From Plectosphaerella cucumerina (lineage: Eukaryota > Ascomycota > Sordariomycetes > Glomerellales > Plectosphaerellaceae): 64,000 nucleotides of DNA. Shown here in pieces: positions 22,794 to 34,530 of this stretch (position 1 is the first letter of the stretch; each line of letters opens with the position of its first letter). Where the stretch lies: the NCBI GenBank assembly GCA_020746995.1, contig JAGPXD010000003.1:372001-436000 (forward strand). Direction: 5' to 3'. The notes under the pieces were generated by a model, which had not been told where the DNA came from, did no database searches, and worked only from the letters and a program-made list of their open reading frames with translations. The position numbers and the translations under genes were made by a program.

Positions 22794-24542
22794 CGCTGCT
22801 ACGCCAATGTCTTGCGCGTAGAATGGCGCACGTGGATAGAAGGCAAGGGTAATTTCAACGAATGTGATGTCGGTGTCTCCAGTCAGGCACAATAGACCAT
22901 ATATCCTGGGAGACTGGGATTATAACGATGGCCAAGATCAACAAAGACAGTGGATGGTTTCAGCTGGGCGCTCAACAGTGATACTCGAGATGATCTCGAG
23001 GGGAGCCGTGGGGAGGTGGCAAACTGCTCGGTTCGCAGTCCGGCAGGTCTTGGTGTTGCTTCGGGGCCAGTAGGAGCGTGTTGGACAAGGCGTGGGTGTT
23101 GGGTTGGGTGTTAACAATGGCTTCCTCCTGCTCATCAGAGCTTCAGGGGCTGACCAGACGATCAGCCACAGCCACAGTCCGGAACCAGCATCCCTGTTCT
23201 GGAGGCCAGTTCCGGGGCGTTGGTCATGACCCATGGCCGATGAGGCGTTTTGTGCACAGCTAAATGCCGGACGGTTCCTAGACACGAGGTATGGGGCAGT
23301 CCGTAGGGAACGGGCATGCTAGCCATGCTCGAGCCACGGTTCTCAGGCCTCTTTGTCAAGGGGAGTACAAACGTCTGGGATGAAACAAAACAATTATCGG
23401 AGAGACCAGCCGCCAGCTCTGCATGGACGAGCACCACGACACGTGGGGATGTGGATCATACGACGCGGACGTGCTGTGGTGGAGGCCGGGGATGCCAGCA
23501 AGGGGCGCTGCGTCGTCCGCTGGGTCCAGGATACGGGGGTTGGTTCCGAGATCGACGCTGTAGCCGGGACCTGGACGTGGTCGGGATGTGCTGGGTGTCA
23601 GTGGTGTGGACATGGGTGCCCCTTTTCTCTTCGAGCTGGGAGGCGTAAACGGGTTCATCTGCCCGAACCGTTCCACAGAGTGTCGGAGCGTTTGTGCGAG
23701 TCTCAATGAGACAGATGCGGACGGTCATTTTACGAGCTTTGAAGATGGTTCAGCCCAGACAATTAGACGTTGGATGGTCGGGAAGTAGACTGCCGCTACA
23801 ATCAGCCAGATTCCTGTTCTTAGGAAGCTCGTCGAGACGCCCTCAGAGTGGTAAACAGCAGTGATGCCGCGCTTCTCCCCAAGTCCTGCAGCCAAAAAGG
23901 GGTAAAAGCCAACCGGACGCCCGGCGGCAAGGATCGAGATATGGCGCCGATGCCGCTCAGATCCCGACGTCCATGTCGTCAACCCGACCCCAACCAACGA
24001 GGCGACCAGACATGCAGTGACACATCACTTTGGTCTAGTCGCAGCGGACTTCGTATATGCATCTTGGACGGAAGAACTGACTGCTGCGTGGCGCTGATAA
24101 GTTCATATGTACCTGAGTTTGTGTCGATCGCGGAAACGGGATGGGGGCCGGCAGATGAGATGTCGGGACGCATCGTGGCTTGCAAACGAAGGTGTTGTAA
24201 GGCTAGTCGTGTCCCGAGTAGATGATGATGCGAGGGGGGCTTTGATGTGATCGACACGGCATATGCGAGGCGGGGAGCGGCATCCGGGCTGAGCGAGGAT
24301 ATGTCACGCGGGAGAGTCGACTGCTTGGCAGCGTCATTGTGGTTTATTTGATACATCCTCCATGGTGGTAGTTCGTCAGCACTTCTTCGAGAACAGGCGG
24401 GAAGCTGAGGGAGATCTTCAGATGCAGCATCTGATGTTCATTACTACCTTCAACTAACACTCTCTGACACACTGCCATGTACAATGAAAGCCATGAAAGT
24501 GACAGCGGAAATGTAGAGCCGCATTAGTTCCACCAGGTTAAC
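22794..24542. other. Intergenic region, no convincing gene
   Basis: This 1.75 kb lies between the start of the chitin synthase gene and the end of the chitin deacetylase gene, both on the minus strand, so it would hold the chitin synthase promoter. Open frames of 60-125 codons occur on both strands but show no domain or splice structure. Confidence 0.45.
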
Positions 24543-26169
24543 CTAATGACACTTCCCAAAAGCTGCCTGACAACCAGCACCGCAGTGCGACGAGGTATTC
24601 CCGCTACAAATCATCAGCATCACTTCTCAGAGCCAGGCCCAAAGCCACTTACCAGTATCCGTACTTCGAGCAGCACGTCTTATCCCCGTAATTTCCACAG
24701 CTCGCCTGGAATGCCTCGCCACAGAGCCCGTTGGTCGTATCAGACACCCAAGGGCTCTTGGGCAAACACGTGCCGAAGCGTCCATCGCAGCCCGTGCCAC
24801 AGTACTCCTTCCTCGAGCCGCTGCGTAGACGTCAGTGCTTTGTCTCACAACCCGGAGAATAATGCGAGATCACTCACCAGAAGCCGTACCACGAGCAGCA
24901 GTCGCCGTGCTTGGATCCAAGGCAGGTGTAGCCGGTCTCGCCCCCGCAGGTCTGGTCGGGCGACACGATGCCTCCCAGGGATGGCGTCGGCGGTGGTGCA
25001 CCTGTTGGGGCGCTCGAGCTCGAGCTTGACGCTGCGCTGTAGACGTCTGGATCAGTTGCCGAGACCGTGGCTCTGGTGGAGGTGACGCGACCTGGGGCGG
25101 CGCGGTACCAGTTCTCCGGAGGGTCACCGAGGCATTCGCCGACGGTGACGAGGCGGTAGCCCCTGGAGCGAGCCTCTTCGATCATGAAAGGGGTTAGGTT
25201 GACGACGGTCTGGAGATGGACGTCGTGAGCCAGCACGATGTAACTAGCCTGGGAGGAGTCCGCGGCGAGACTCCCGACGAAGCGCTGGCGGGCCGTCTGA
25301 ATGAGCTCTGGAGCATCGTAGAGGTAGTCCTTGGTGTCAATGTTTGTGCTGACGATGTGATAACCCAGAGAGTCCATGAGGCCCTGGCAGCCCGTGTCGG
25401 CGGCGCACTCGAGGTAAGGAGGGCGCATGTACGTGGGGATCCAGCCAAAGAGGTCGCGGAACGCACGCTCATTGAATCCCATCTCGGATCGACGAATGGT
25501 GCTGTTGACTTTGTTGAGGTCGCGGTGCGTCCATGTGTGGCTGGCGATGTGATGGCCCGAGTCATGGATGCGGGCGAGGATGCCAGGCCAGGCTGTGCCG
25601 TCGTCGTCGATGCGACCCTTGCCCTTGTTGTTGCCGGCGATGAAGAACGTGGCCTTGACCTGGTACTCGTCAAGGATATCCAGGATCTGCGAGGTGTAGC
25701 TGAACGGCCCGTCGTCGAAGGTCAGGGCCATGAGGCCTGGCTCCAAGCAGTCGGTGAGGATCTCGCCTGGGGAACATCAGTCATCTTCTCATGTTGCAAG
25801 TCTGCTACCGAGCGACACACCATAAGCGACGTTCCCGATCTGAGGCCTCGGGATGTTGTCGGTCGATGGACCTGGCGGAGGGAAGCTGGGTGCATCAGTC
25901 GACGATCAAGGCGGTATGTGAAAGCCCCGAGAGGACGTCTCGAGTCCAGGCACTTACAATGTGTCACAGGAGTCGCTGAAGTCGATCTGGCATGCCGAGC
26001 CTCCGCAGTGAGCCTTGGAGTTACCACACCAGCCTGCCTCGGAGCAGCATTTCCCAGGCGGACAGGACCCGATCCCGGGGCCGCACTCGGCGCGCTTTCG
26101 CAGTGGGGAGTTGGCGCTCGCCGCCCATGCTGTGCTTCCTAGAACGAGAAGAAAAAGGGAGGTGTGCAT
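24543..26169 (-). CDS. Secreted chitin deacetylase (CE4) with three CBM18 modules
   Basis: Five exons, 26169..25958, 25885..25821, 25766..24878, 24820..24653 and 24603..24543 (introns 72, 54, 57 and 49 bp), 464 residues. A signal peptide spans ~1-19. An N-terminal chitin-binding (CBM18) module follows at ~29-69 with the CCSEAGWCG pattern. The polysaccharide-deacetylase domain starts near 86 and has all expected motifs: TFDDGP (108-113), HTWTH with metal-binding His169 and His173, RPPY (207-210), a DTKDY segment and IVLAHD. After a Ser/Ala-rich linker come two more CBM18 modules (CCSWYGFCG and CCSKYGYCG), each split by an intron after the TG of a conserved cysteine codon. The enzyme would remove acetyl groups from chitin in the wall. 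It lies upstream of the chitin synthase on the same strand. Confidence 0.92.
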
Positions 26170-28190
26170 CTTGGCAACGGAGGGAAGAGGTGAGATGTCG
26201 GAGGACGTGAGGGTGACGAGGAAAGAAGTCCGAGATGGCCGAATTTGAACTACCAACGACCCAGAACAGCAGTTGACCTAGGTGAAGTGACCAGGAGAAT
26301 TTGTTGAATGTGCGGCAGGCCTCAAGTTGTAAAGGAATCCTCAGTAGGTCTGAGCATCCTCCAGCTGGACAGTCGATGCAATGCCAAGACCATATCTCGG
26401 CGCCATATTGGGCTTCTTGGGTAATAGGAAGGGATGGTATCGACGGCACATGTGGCTTCACACTATTAACGGCCGCAGAACATGCACCCGTGGCTGCTGC
26501 TCGGGTGTGTGCCCGTCCGACAACATGCCCCCCCCGTGATCCTGCCCAACATGTGACCCTGCCCTTGATTGCTCACAAACAGCAGCCGGCAGCACCATCT
26601 GCAACGACAAGGTCTGTGGGCACCTCAGGCAATAACCGATTGGAAACCACCCCCCTATTGTCACCTAAACTTCCAAGGCATAGCAAACCCATCTGATATC
26701 ACGCCGAGCACATCATGGTCCAGCCCGGCCACTAGAACCCGCACGAGAGTACGAGCAATTCCAGCGTGATACAGTGCCGGAGCTGTGCAACAGCGGAATA
26801 TTCTGAGGCTCCGTGGTGCGGACAATGCGGCGGTCTGGCTCGAGCTGGCCTGTCGTGCGACAGACATGCTGTGCGCTGGCCGCCATCGGGTAGAAGCCCA
26901 GCCCAGCCAGGTACGAGGGCCCAAAACCTGAGCTGAGCATGTCGTGCGTCAATACTCCGGACTTTTCATCGTCAGGGGAACCGTTCGGCTCGGGGCGTTG
27001 TGATGTTGGTCCGCCGATCGTCTGTTGTGAAGCCCGCCACGATTACAGGAAGTGGAAAGGGGTTGTTTTGCGAGTTGAGTCCGAGGATTGATTAGGCTTG
27101 GCAGACTTTCAGGCTCCAAAACCAATTGTAAGGTGGAATGGCGTGGTTCATTGTTTTCGTGGTAAGCCTGCTTCATCTCAGGGGCAGCCCCCTAGCTGGA
27201 GGGCAACATGCAACCCATCGGACGCAAGTTCTTGGCATTCAAGAAGAGAAGAAAATAAATGAGTGTCAATTAGATGAAGTGGCGAGAGTTGCCAATGTCA
27301 TTTGTTACTGTAGCAGCAGGACTTTGTCAAAATCGTGAAGACTCAGGGGTCACCCGGAAGTCTACCACAGCAGCTGCCGATGGGCAATGAGAGAGACCCA
27401 AACAGAGAGTCCTATGGAGTTGATGGAGTCTGCTTCAGACCTCATACTCAAGTTGCCATCCTCTTTGACTGCATGGCTTCAGATGCCGGGTCACCTGTGA
27501 TGTGCATGCAGTATCTGGCATTGAACAGGCCTCCTCGCCGGTCCTTTGGGGGAAATCAAGCTTACTCTGACTTCCTTCCTGCCGCAGACCATATCACTTT
27601 GTGATCACCCTGAAGCCGAACCTCACCGCCTCAATCCGGCCTGCTGTTCCTGCATATCGGCATCGAGATGCCATCACCACCCTCGGGCAGACCTGCAGTA
27701 GTCCCTCTGTCCATCAAGCCCATCGGCTCGTCCTTCCCAGGCATCGACACCCAACAACACAGATCCCGGACACACCACAACCGCCCCTCCGAGTCTCGAC
27801 GGGTTGGTGCAACCATATAAGGGCACCTAGATCCCATTCCGGAGGGACAGGACACGGACCAAAGGGTTCCCGCGGCGGCGCCTCGATGATGAGTTGTCTC
27901 GGAATCACCAGTCGTCACCGCCAGGACGACATGCGGCTGTACGTCTGGTCCAGAAGCCATCTCTCGGACATGGCGATCGACGGCAACAATGCTGTCCTGC
28001 CCATCCACGTCATGTCCCCGTGCCATGACGAACCCGGATCTCTCGATCGTGTCTCATGGCGATGCCGTCAGCTTAAAATGATATACTCCAGCAAATGTCC
28101 TGCCCTGGATATCCTACCCCTCTCGTGATCTGAACGTAACTGCCAAGAAGCCTCTTCAGCTTCTCAAATCTCCCTTCTCGCTTGAACACA
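26170..28190. promoter_or_regulatory. Divergent 2.0-kb region between chitin deacetylase and UDP-sugar dehydrogenase genes
   Basis: The two flanking genes are transcribed away from each other, so both promoters lie here. Open frames of up to 131 codons exist (for example 27631-28026 on the minus strand), but none shows recognisable protein sequence. The composition is close to 50% GC, lower than the flanking coding DNA. Confidence 0.4.
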
Positions 28191-29642
28191 ATGCAGACCA
28201 TACCAGCCACCCAACTCTCGGCAGACCAAACCCTGTCCCCCTTCCAGACAGGTCTCGCCCGCCAACCCTCCGAGAGCTCCCTCAGCACCTCCTCCTCCTC
28301 CCAGTCCTGCCCCCCAGCAACCTCCAAGACACTCACCTGGGCCCCAGACCATGAACAAGCCTACCCCGCCACCCCTCCAACAGAAGCCTGCTCAGACGAT
28401 GAGCCCTGCGCCTCAGTCACGGAGCTGCCGCCCCCCTCCCCCCTCGTCGCAGTCATCGGCGTAGGCTACGTCGGCGAACACCTCGTCAGCACCTTCTCCC
28501 GCTCCTACCGCGTCATCGGCTACGACGTCTCCCCAGCTCGCGTAGAGCATCTCGCCAAACACTTCGCAGACCGCCCCCTCGTGGAGATGACCAGCCATGC
28601 CCATCGTCTCGCAGACGCAACTCACTTCCTCGTCTCCGTCCCCACGCTCCTCCGTCCAGACTCCTCCATTGACACCTCCTACCTCGACGAGGCCATCCGG
28701 ACCATCGCCCAATGGGCCCGTCGAGGCTCAACCATCGTCATCGAATCCTCCGTCGCTGTCGGCATGACACGCACTCTCCTCGCCCGCCTGGCTTCCTCCC
28801 GCGGCTTCCTCGCCGGCATGTCCCCCGAGCGCGTCGACCCAGGCCGCACCGAGCCCGCACCGCACACAATCCCCAAGATCGTCTCCGGCCTCGACGACGT
28901 AGCCCCCGGCTCCCTCGAGGCCATCGCCCGACTATACAGCGCCGTCTTCGACGCAGTCGTCCCCGTGTCCCGCCCCGAGGTCGCAGAGATGATGAAGCTG
29001 TACGAGAACTGCCAGCGCATGATGTGCATAGCCTTTGCCAACGAGATGGCCGACGCCTGTGCGCCTCACGCCATCGACCCTTACGAGGTGTGCAGGGCTG
29101 CCGCGACCAAGCCGTTCGGGTATATGCCCTTTGATCCGTCACTGGGCGTTGGAGGGCACTGTATCCCGGTCAACCCGTACTATCTCCTGTCCAACTCGGA
29201 GTTTCCGCTGCTACGTGCCGCCACGGAGAAGATGCGAGACCGGCCTGCGGCAGTTGCTAAGCGGATCATCGAGTCGTTGTTCCAGAAGCCCGCAGCTTGC
29301 CATTCAGCATGGCCAAACGGTCGTCGTGCCCGGCCCCGCGTACTCGTGGTGGGCATGGGCTTCAAGCGTGGCCAGGCCCATCTCGTCAACTCACCTGGCT
29401 TGAAGCTGGCAGAGGCGCTGGTGAAATCGCAAGAGGTTGACGTCGTCTGGGCAGACCCGCTCGTGAAGCAGGAGGCTATCCCACACATCGAGAGGCTGGA
29501 CGAAACCAGGGACTGGAACAGAGAGTCGTTGCAGCGAGACTTTGACTACATCGTCGTAGCTCTCAAGCAACACGGGCTCGAGTTTGGGGTTCTAGACGGG
29601 ATTGAAAAGCACGCGGTCAAGGTCGAAATGTGGTGTGCTTGA
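28191..29642 (+). CDS. UDP-glucose/UDP-N-acetylhexosamine 6-dehydrogenase family protein, bacterial WecC/WbpA-like
   Basis: Intronless, 483 residues. The start is the ATG at 28191; the frame is also open a few codons upstream, but only from a TTG. An ~85-residue Ser/Thr/Pro-rich N-terminal extension precedes a Rossmann fold, VAVIGVGYVGEH, with GVGYVG at 90-95. Family hallmarks follow: SPERVDPG, the central-domain pattern MMKLYENCQR with Lys269, and the catalytic cysteine in GGHCIPVNPYY (Cys324). The C-terminal UDP-binding domain contains VLVVGMGFKRG and DVVWADPLV. Such enzymes oxidise the C6 alcohol of a UDP-sugar to a carboxylate with two NAD+. The sequence resembles bacterial UDP-GlcNAc or UDP-ManNAc dehydrogenases more than the usual eukaryotic UDP-glucose dehydrogenase, but the substrate is not decided by sequence. 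Its divergent neighbour is a chitin deacetylase. Confidence 0.85.
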   Translation: MQTIPATQLSADQTLSPFQTGLARQPSESSLSTSSSSQSCPPATSKTLTWAPDHEQAYPATPPTEACSDDEPCASVTELPPPSPLVAVIGVGYVGEHLVSTFSRSYRVIGYDVSPARVEHLAKHFADRPLVEMTSHAHRLADATHFLVSVPTLLRPDSSIDTSYLDEAIRTIAQWARRGSTIVIESSVAVGMTRTLLARLASSRGFLAGMSPERVDPGRTEPAPHTIPKIVSGLDDVAPGSLEAIARLYSAVFDAVVPVSRPEVAEMMKLYENCQRMMCIAFANEMADACAPHAIDPYEVCRAAATKPFGYMPFDPSLGVGGHCIPVNPYYLLSNSEFPLLRAATEKMRDRPAAVAKRIIESLFQKPAACHSAWPNGRRARPRVLVVGMGFKRGQAHLVNSPGLKLAEALVKSQEVDVVWADPLVKQEAIPHIERLDETRDWNRESLQRDFDYIVVALKQHGLEFGVLDGIEKHAVKVEMWCA

Positions 29643-30078
29643 CATGGCCGCGCCTGATTACGCTGGAAGAAAAAGTTCGGTCTCGACCTGGAACCTAGAT
29701 TACTCGATTCCTGTCTCGATAGATAAACGGTACGTAGTAATGCCTCTGATGCCCCAAATCGCATTAAACCGCACCTCGAAACTTACACTAAACAAGAGGA
29801 AAAGAGCAAACACTGAACGACTCGGAGGAATGGAAAGCAGTCTGCACAAGGGTATACGGCGGGGATGTACCTTCAGCTTCGGACAATGTGATTGACCACA
29901 GACGGGAGAAATAATAAGATACTTCCGCAAGGTCTCTGCTCTCGCTCTCCATGATACACACCAAAGCGAGGGGACTATGCCAAACTGGAAAAAAGCAGAC
30001 CGAAACGCCAGACAGATGATGGTCGAAAAATTGGGCACGTGCAAGGCTCCATGTGTACAGCGCGGGGAGAAGCCACGA
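29643..30078. other. Convergent 3' intergenic region
   Basis: This 436-bp interval lies between the ends of the UDP-sugar dehydrogenase and MVP1 genes. It is AT-richer than its flanks. No gene is seen. Confidence 0.5.
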
Positions 30079-32593
30079 TTAGTCGCCAAGGGGCATGCCC
30101 TCGAGCTCGTCGAGCAGGCGGCGCCAGTTGTCCGCGAGGAGCTCAGAGTACTTGGCCCTTTCCTGGGCCCAATCCTGGTTCCAGCGAGACACATGATACT
30201 GGCTGGACTGGAAGTAGATGAGCTCATCGCGGACGCACTCCTTGACGAAAATGGAGCGGTTATGCTGGTTGACAATGGACTCCTTGTCCTGCGGGCGGGT
30301 TAGTTGGGTCAGTCAGATGTCAAGGGGCGGGGTTCATACCTTGATGATGGCCTCGACAACCTTCTCAATCTCGCCAGGCTTGACCATGCCCTCGGGCTTG
30401 TTGCGCAGGTTGGCCAACTTGTTCTCGTTGGTCTGGATGCGCCGCTCGAGGTAAGGAATGTTGTCCTTGTCCAGGCGATCTCTCCTCTCGAAGAACTCGC
30501 GCACGCTGACCAGGGCGTCGCGCTGGCGCTTGAGGTCCTCCAAGACACCCGCATCCCAGGCCTTGCTCTCATCCTCCAGCAGGCTCTGACACGTGCTCAG
30601 GTGCTTGCCCATGGCCGTGAGGCCGTCGTTGAGAAGGGGCACGTCGTTGGTGTCGGTGGCGTACGTGTCAGCGCTGACCTCGGTCAAGGATTGCAGCGAG
30701 AGGGCGATGCGGGCGTGGTCGGCGGCGACACCCTCGCTCCGCTTGACGAGACGGTCCATAATATTGCACACGTTGATGTAGACCTCGGCGGATCGTCGCA
30801 CACCGGCACGAGTTCGGTCGAACAGCTCCTCCAGGGTCGCAGGGAGGCTGTCCTCCAGGCCGGGAGGGAGGGCGCGGCCTTCGAACTCGTCCTGGACGGA
30901 AATAGTAGCCTGCTTGCGCCAGACAGCAAGTTCCTGCGGACGAGAGTTAGTTCGGGACATCCGGGAGAAAAGGGAACGGGCCATACGGTGGGTACTGTTA
31001 AGAACATGATGACGAGCTGCTCCTGGCCGAGAATCGGGTGGCGAACAAGGGCGTTCAGGAACCTGGCGAGACCGCGTCGGCGCTTCTCAATAAAGGCGCC
31101 ATCGTTGGACAGGTGGTTCCCGTTGACAGCAACGCGCTTCGGCGGCAGTAGAGGGAGGACGCGGAAGGGGTAGCGCTTGTGCAGGCAGTCGAGAAGCCAG
31201 ACAAAGTCGCTGTACCTCCTGACGACCTTGCTGCCCCTCCTCGGGCTCGACACCTCGTAGTTGTGGTGTTGGAAGAAGAACAGGCCCTCCTTTTCGGGCA
31301 TCAGCGACACGACAATATGCTCCTCGACGCTGCTGCCGGTGCGGCCGCTCGGCGACGCCCGGAGACTGGGCAGGTCCGGCAGGCCAGAGGGGGCATCGCG
31401 GCCAGAGTTGCCTGCGGCGCTCCCGAAGGGGCTTGTGATCTGCTGGCTGGGGGCAGCAGGCTCGCCGAAGCCGCCACCGACGGCCGGGTTGGTGCCGTCA
31501 AAGTAGCCCCAGCCGCCGGCGGCGGCAGGGGAGGCGGACGAGGCCGTCTGCTGACGGGTAGGTTCGACAGCGGAGGCGTTGGAGGCGGTCGTGTACGACG
31601 AGGTGGTACGGGGGGCGATTGCCGGTTCCTCGACGGGCGCGTCGTAGGGGAGGCGGCCGTTCGTGTCGTGGTTGTTGGAGCTGGCGCCGTTGGTCTGCGG
31701 TGTTTGGGAGACGGGGTGGCCGTGGTTCTTGTGGAGGTCGGGGGATCCCCACGGATCGTCGGCCTCGGGGAACTGCATCGGGGCCTGTCTGATGTCGCGA
31801 GGCTTGGCGGGCGAGGGCACCGAGGCAACTGAGGGCTGTTCTCTGACGGGGGATGCAGGTGCTTGCGGCGGTTTGGCAGCGAGCTCGGAGATGGGAGGCA
31901 TCGTCGGCTCAGCGGTAAGGCCGGCGAGCTTGGGGGTTGGCAGGTCTAGGTTGTTTATGGCAATTAGCTGTCCACCCCACATCAGATAAGACGCGCGCAA
32001 TCCGCGCAGGCGGCCGGGGCATTGCCTTGGCGGGAGCGCATGACGAGCGGGATGCTTCTCCGAAGCCACAGGTGACGAGGGCGCGAAATAAAAATTGAGT
32101 ACTCACTTCGTCGTCGCTCGTCGACGCTGTCGAGGCCGATGGTCTCGCCCTCCTGCGCGAGGCCGACAAGGGCAAGCAAGACATTGAACTCGCCGCGGCC
32201 GAGCTCGACGTCGCCGCCTCCGGGCGCTACAATGGACATGATGCTGCTCTGATCGTCGGCGCCCAGGCGCGCAGCGGCAAAGACCTTTGCCACGCCGCCG
32301 GCCTGAATCTTGCCGTTGCTGCCATCGTCCTTGAACACGGCGTCAAATGTCTCAATGTAGCTTTCGGGAGCGTCCGAGGCGGGGATCAGCGTGCGGATGA
32401 CATCGGCGCGGCTCTTCTGCTTGCGAGGCGTCGGCAGGTCCCATGGCGAGCTGGCGCTGCCAGAGTAGTCGTCGTCGGCGAAGAGAGAGTTGGACGACTT
32501 GTTCGTGGGGGCGTCGTCATCGAACATGGAGCGTGATGCGGTGTTTCTCGAGGGGCTGGGCGAGCCCGGCGGCGAGGACCCGAAGAGCGACAT
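30079..32593 (-). CDS. MVP1: Sorting nexin Mvp1 (PX-BAR protein)
   Basis: Four exons, 32593..32107, 31945..30987, 30933..30340 and 30288..30079 (introns 161, 53 and 51 bp), 749 residues. Mvp1 is an endosomal PX-BAR sorting nexin that binds phosphatidylinositol 3-phosphate and drives retromer-independent recycling. The N-terminal ~160 residues include an EH-like helical domain (YIETFDAVFKDDG, VAKVFAAARLGADD). A Pro/Ser/Thr-rich linker follows. The PX domain at ~365-480 contains RRYSDFVWLLDCL and LPPKRV and ends with EKRRRGLARFLNALVRHP. Residues ~485-749 are a helical BAR-type region with RQRDALVSVREFFERRDRLD. The first intron is unusually long for this window, but its acceptor is the only one keeping the frame; donors of introns 2 and 3 are GTATGG and GTATGA. 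Confidence 0.9.
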
Positions 32594-33568
32594 GGTGAGG
32601 TTCGGAATAGATTGGAGGGATGTGTCGAAAACGTAGGGTAGGCTGCGAGGCAGGTCGTGATGTCGGGGGTCGATGGCTTCGACTGAGAGCTCCCGAGTTC
32701 GGTCGGTGGCTGGGACGACGACGACGACGACGACGCGATCAGACTGCGCAGAGACGCAATCGCCAAGAGGATGCAACTGCGTCGAATGATCCGACAATCG
32801 GTCTGCTGAAATAGTTCAATCGCTCTTTGCCAACAAGGCGGAAAGAAGAACAATGCTGCCTCGAGTGCAATGCGAGGGCGATCTGACGCGGAAGCTACAG
32901 ACTCGAAGCTGTAAGCTGTTAAGCTCAGGTCGATGATGGCGGAGGAGCAGCGCAGCGCAGCGCAGCACTGATCCATGTCGACAGGCACCAGCCATTGGCA
33001 CGCCACCGATGCGAATAGCGGAGGTGGTAGAGGGACCTGCTGTGGTGCGGTGCATGGGCGGGGGCCGAGGTAGACCTACTGACGCCGCTAACTCCTCCTG
33101 ACGCAGCGCTGGGACAGATGCACAGGTGCCCATGTCCCGAGAACCCGGGTCCAACTTCAGCATCCGCACCCAGCAGACATGCAATTGCTCTGTTCATGCC
33201 GTCCTACGTGTACATACGGTTATCTGGCAGCCCTTGACTAACACTAATCTGATACTCATTAACCTGTTTTACATAGTAACCGTCACAGGAGGAGGCAATG
33301 TCCGGGTCTCCCTGTCTCTGCTGCTCGAGAAGAGCGTTGTATCGTTCAACATTAAAGCATCGTCTTATCCTCTCCAGGCTCGCCAACAAGCAGCTGCGTC
33401 GTGGATACACAAACCATGTTCCCATTAGCTGCTGGCCGGCCAATTGTTGCCAGATCACCAAGTTCAAACAACTCCAAGGCCGTAGTTCAATGTAGTATAA
33501 TACAGATGCTCTAACACGGGGGCAATGATACACGTTGGGGGTAAATTACACAGAGACCCTTCCCGCCT
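32594..33568. other. Intergenic region upstream of MVP1
   Basis: This 975 bp holds the MVP1 promoter and the 3' flank of the uL15m gene. A (GTC)n/(GAC)n triplet run lies near 32711-32736. Nothing else is supported. Confidence 0.45.
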
Positions 33569-34530
33569 CTACCACATGGCATTGGCCGACTTCTCCGCCT
33601 TCTGCTTCTTCTCCCTCTGCACCTGTCCCGGCTTCTCCGTCGGCACCTTGAAGTACAGCGAGGGCGACTCGCCCTCCTTGAGCGTGTGGCTGAGGTATCC
33701 CCGGTGCGCCGGATCGCGGTAGTACTCCATGTCCTTTCTGCTCGTCGGGTCCGGCAGCCTGTGCAGGTATCCGGCCTTGCGGGACCGGGCGAGCACCTCG
33801 GCGACGTGCTCGGCGCCCTGGGGCAGCGGCTTGTCCGTGTTCTCGCTCTTGCCCGCGAGGAGGTTCCTGATGGACTGCTTGGTGTAGAAGCGGGTGACGA
33901 CCTTGCCGCCGGCGGCCTCGACGGCCTCGATGACCGAGGTGGAGGCGCGGGAGACGAGGAGGTCGATTGGCTGGCGGAGGGTCTCCTTGCCGCGGCCGAG
34001 GACCTTGATGCCGTCGCGGGGGTTGCCAATGAGGTTGGATTCGACGAGCTCGTTGATCGAGATGCGTTTCGTGGGGTCTATCCGGCCGGCGTCGATCCAC
34101 TCCTGGAGCTTGTCGAGGTTGACCTTGGACATGACAGGTGCCCGCCTGCGAGCATCTTATATTAGAAATCGTCACCGCCAGCGGTTGCCCGGAGGAGTGC
34201 ACCGTACCTGTTCTCGAAACCCTTGATACCCCTCTGCACGACCAGCGGCGTCTGACCACCCTGGAACCACGGCTTCACCTTTCCGTGCTGGCCCTGACCC
34301 TTGTGTCCACGACCCGACGTCTTGCCCTTGCCGGACGAGGCACCCCTACCGACGCGGATGCGCTTGTTGTAGGCACCGGCGTTGTCGCGAAGGTTGGCGA
34401 GGATCGAGGCCTGTCGGGTGCTGCCAATTGAGAGGCTGGCGAGCATGGAGACGATGCTGGGCACCGCCGCGGAGGGCTGGCGCAGGGCGCAGCATGCCGG
34501 CTTGGCCAGCGAGGAGAGTCGGGGGGGCAT
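33569..34530 (-). CDS. MRPL10: Mitochondrial large-subunit ribosomal protein uL15m
   Basis: Two exons, 34530..34208 and 34145..33569 (62-bp intron, GTACGG, branch CTAAT, GCAG), 299 residues. The first ~45 residues are basic and Ala/Ser-rich and fit a mitochondrial presequence. The bacterial L15 core follows: NKRIRVGRG, SGKGKTSGRGHKGQGQHG and FQGGQTPL. Exon 2 continues with the fungal extension, including INELVESNLI, DGIKVLGRG and a C-terminal Lys/Arg/Glu-rich tail. The protein sits near the peptidyl-transferase centre side of the mitoribosomal large subunit. The symbol follows yeast usage for uL15m. Confidence 0.9.
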
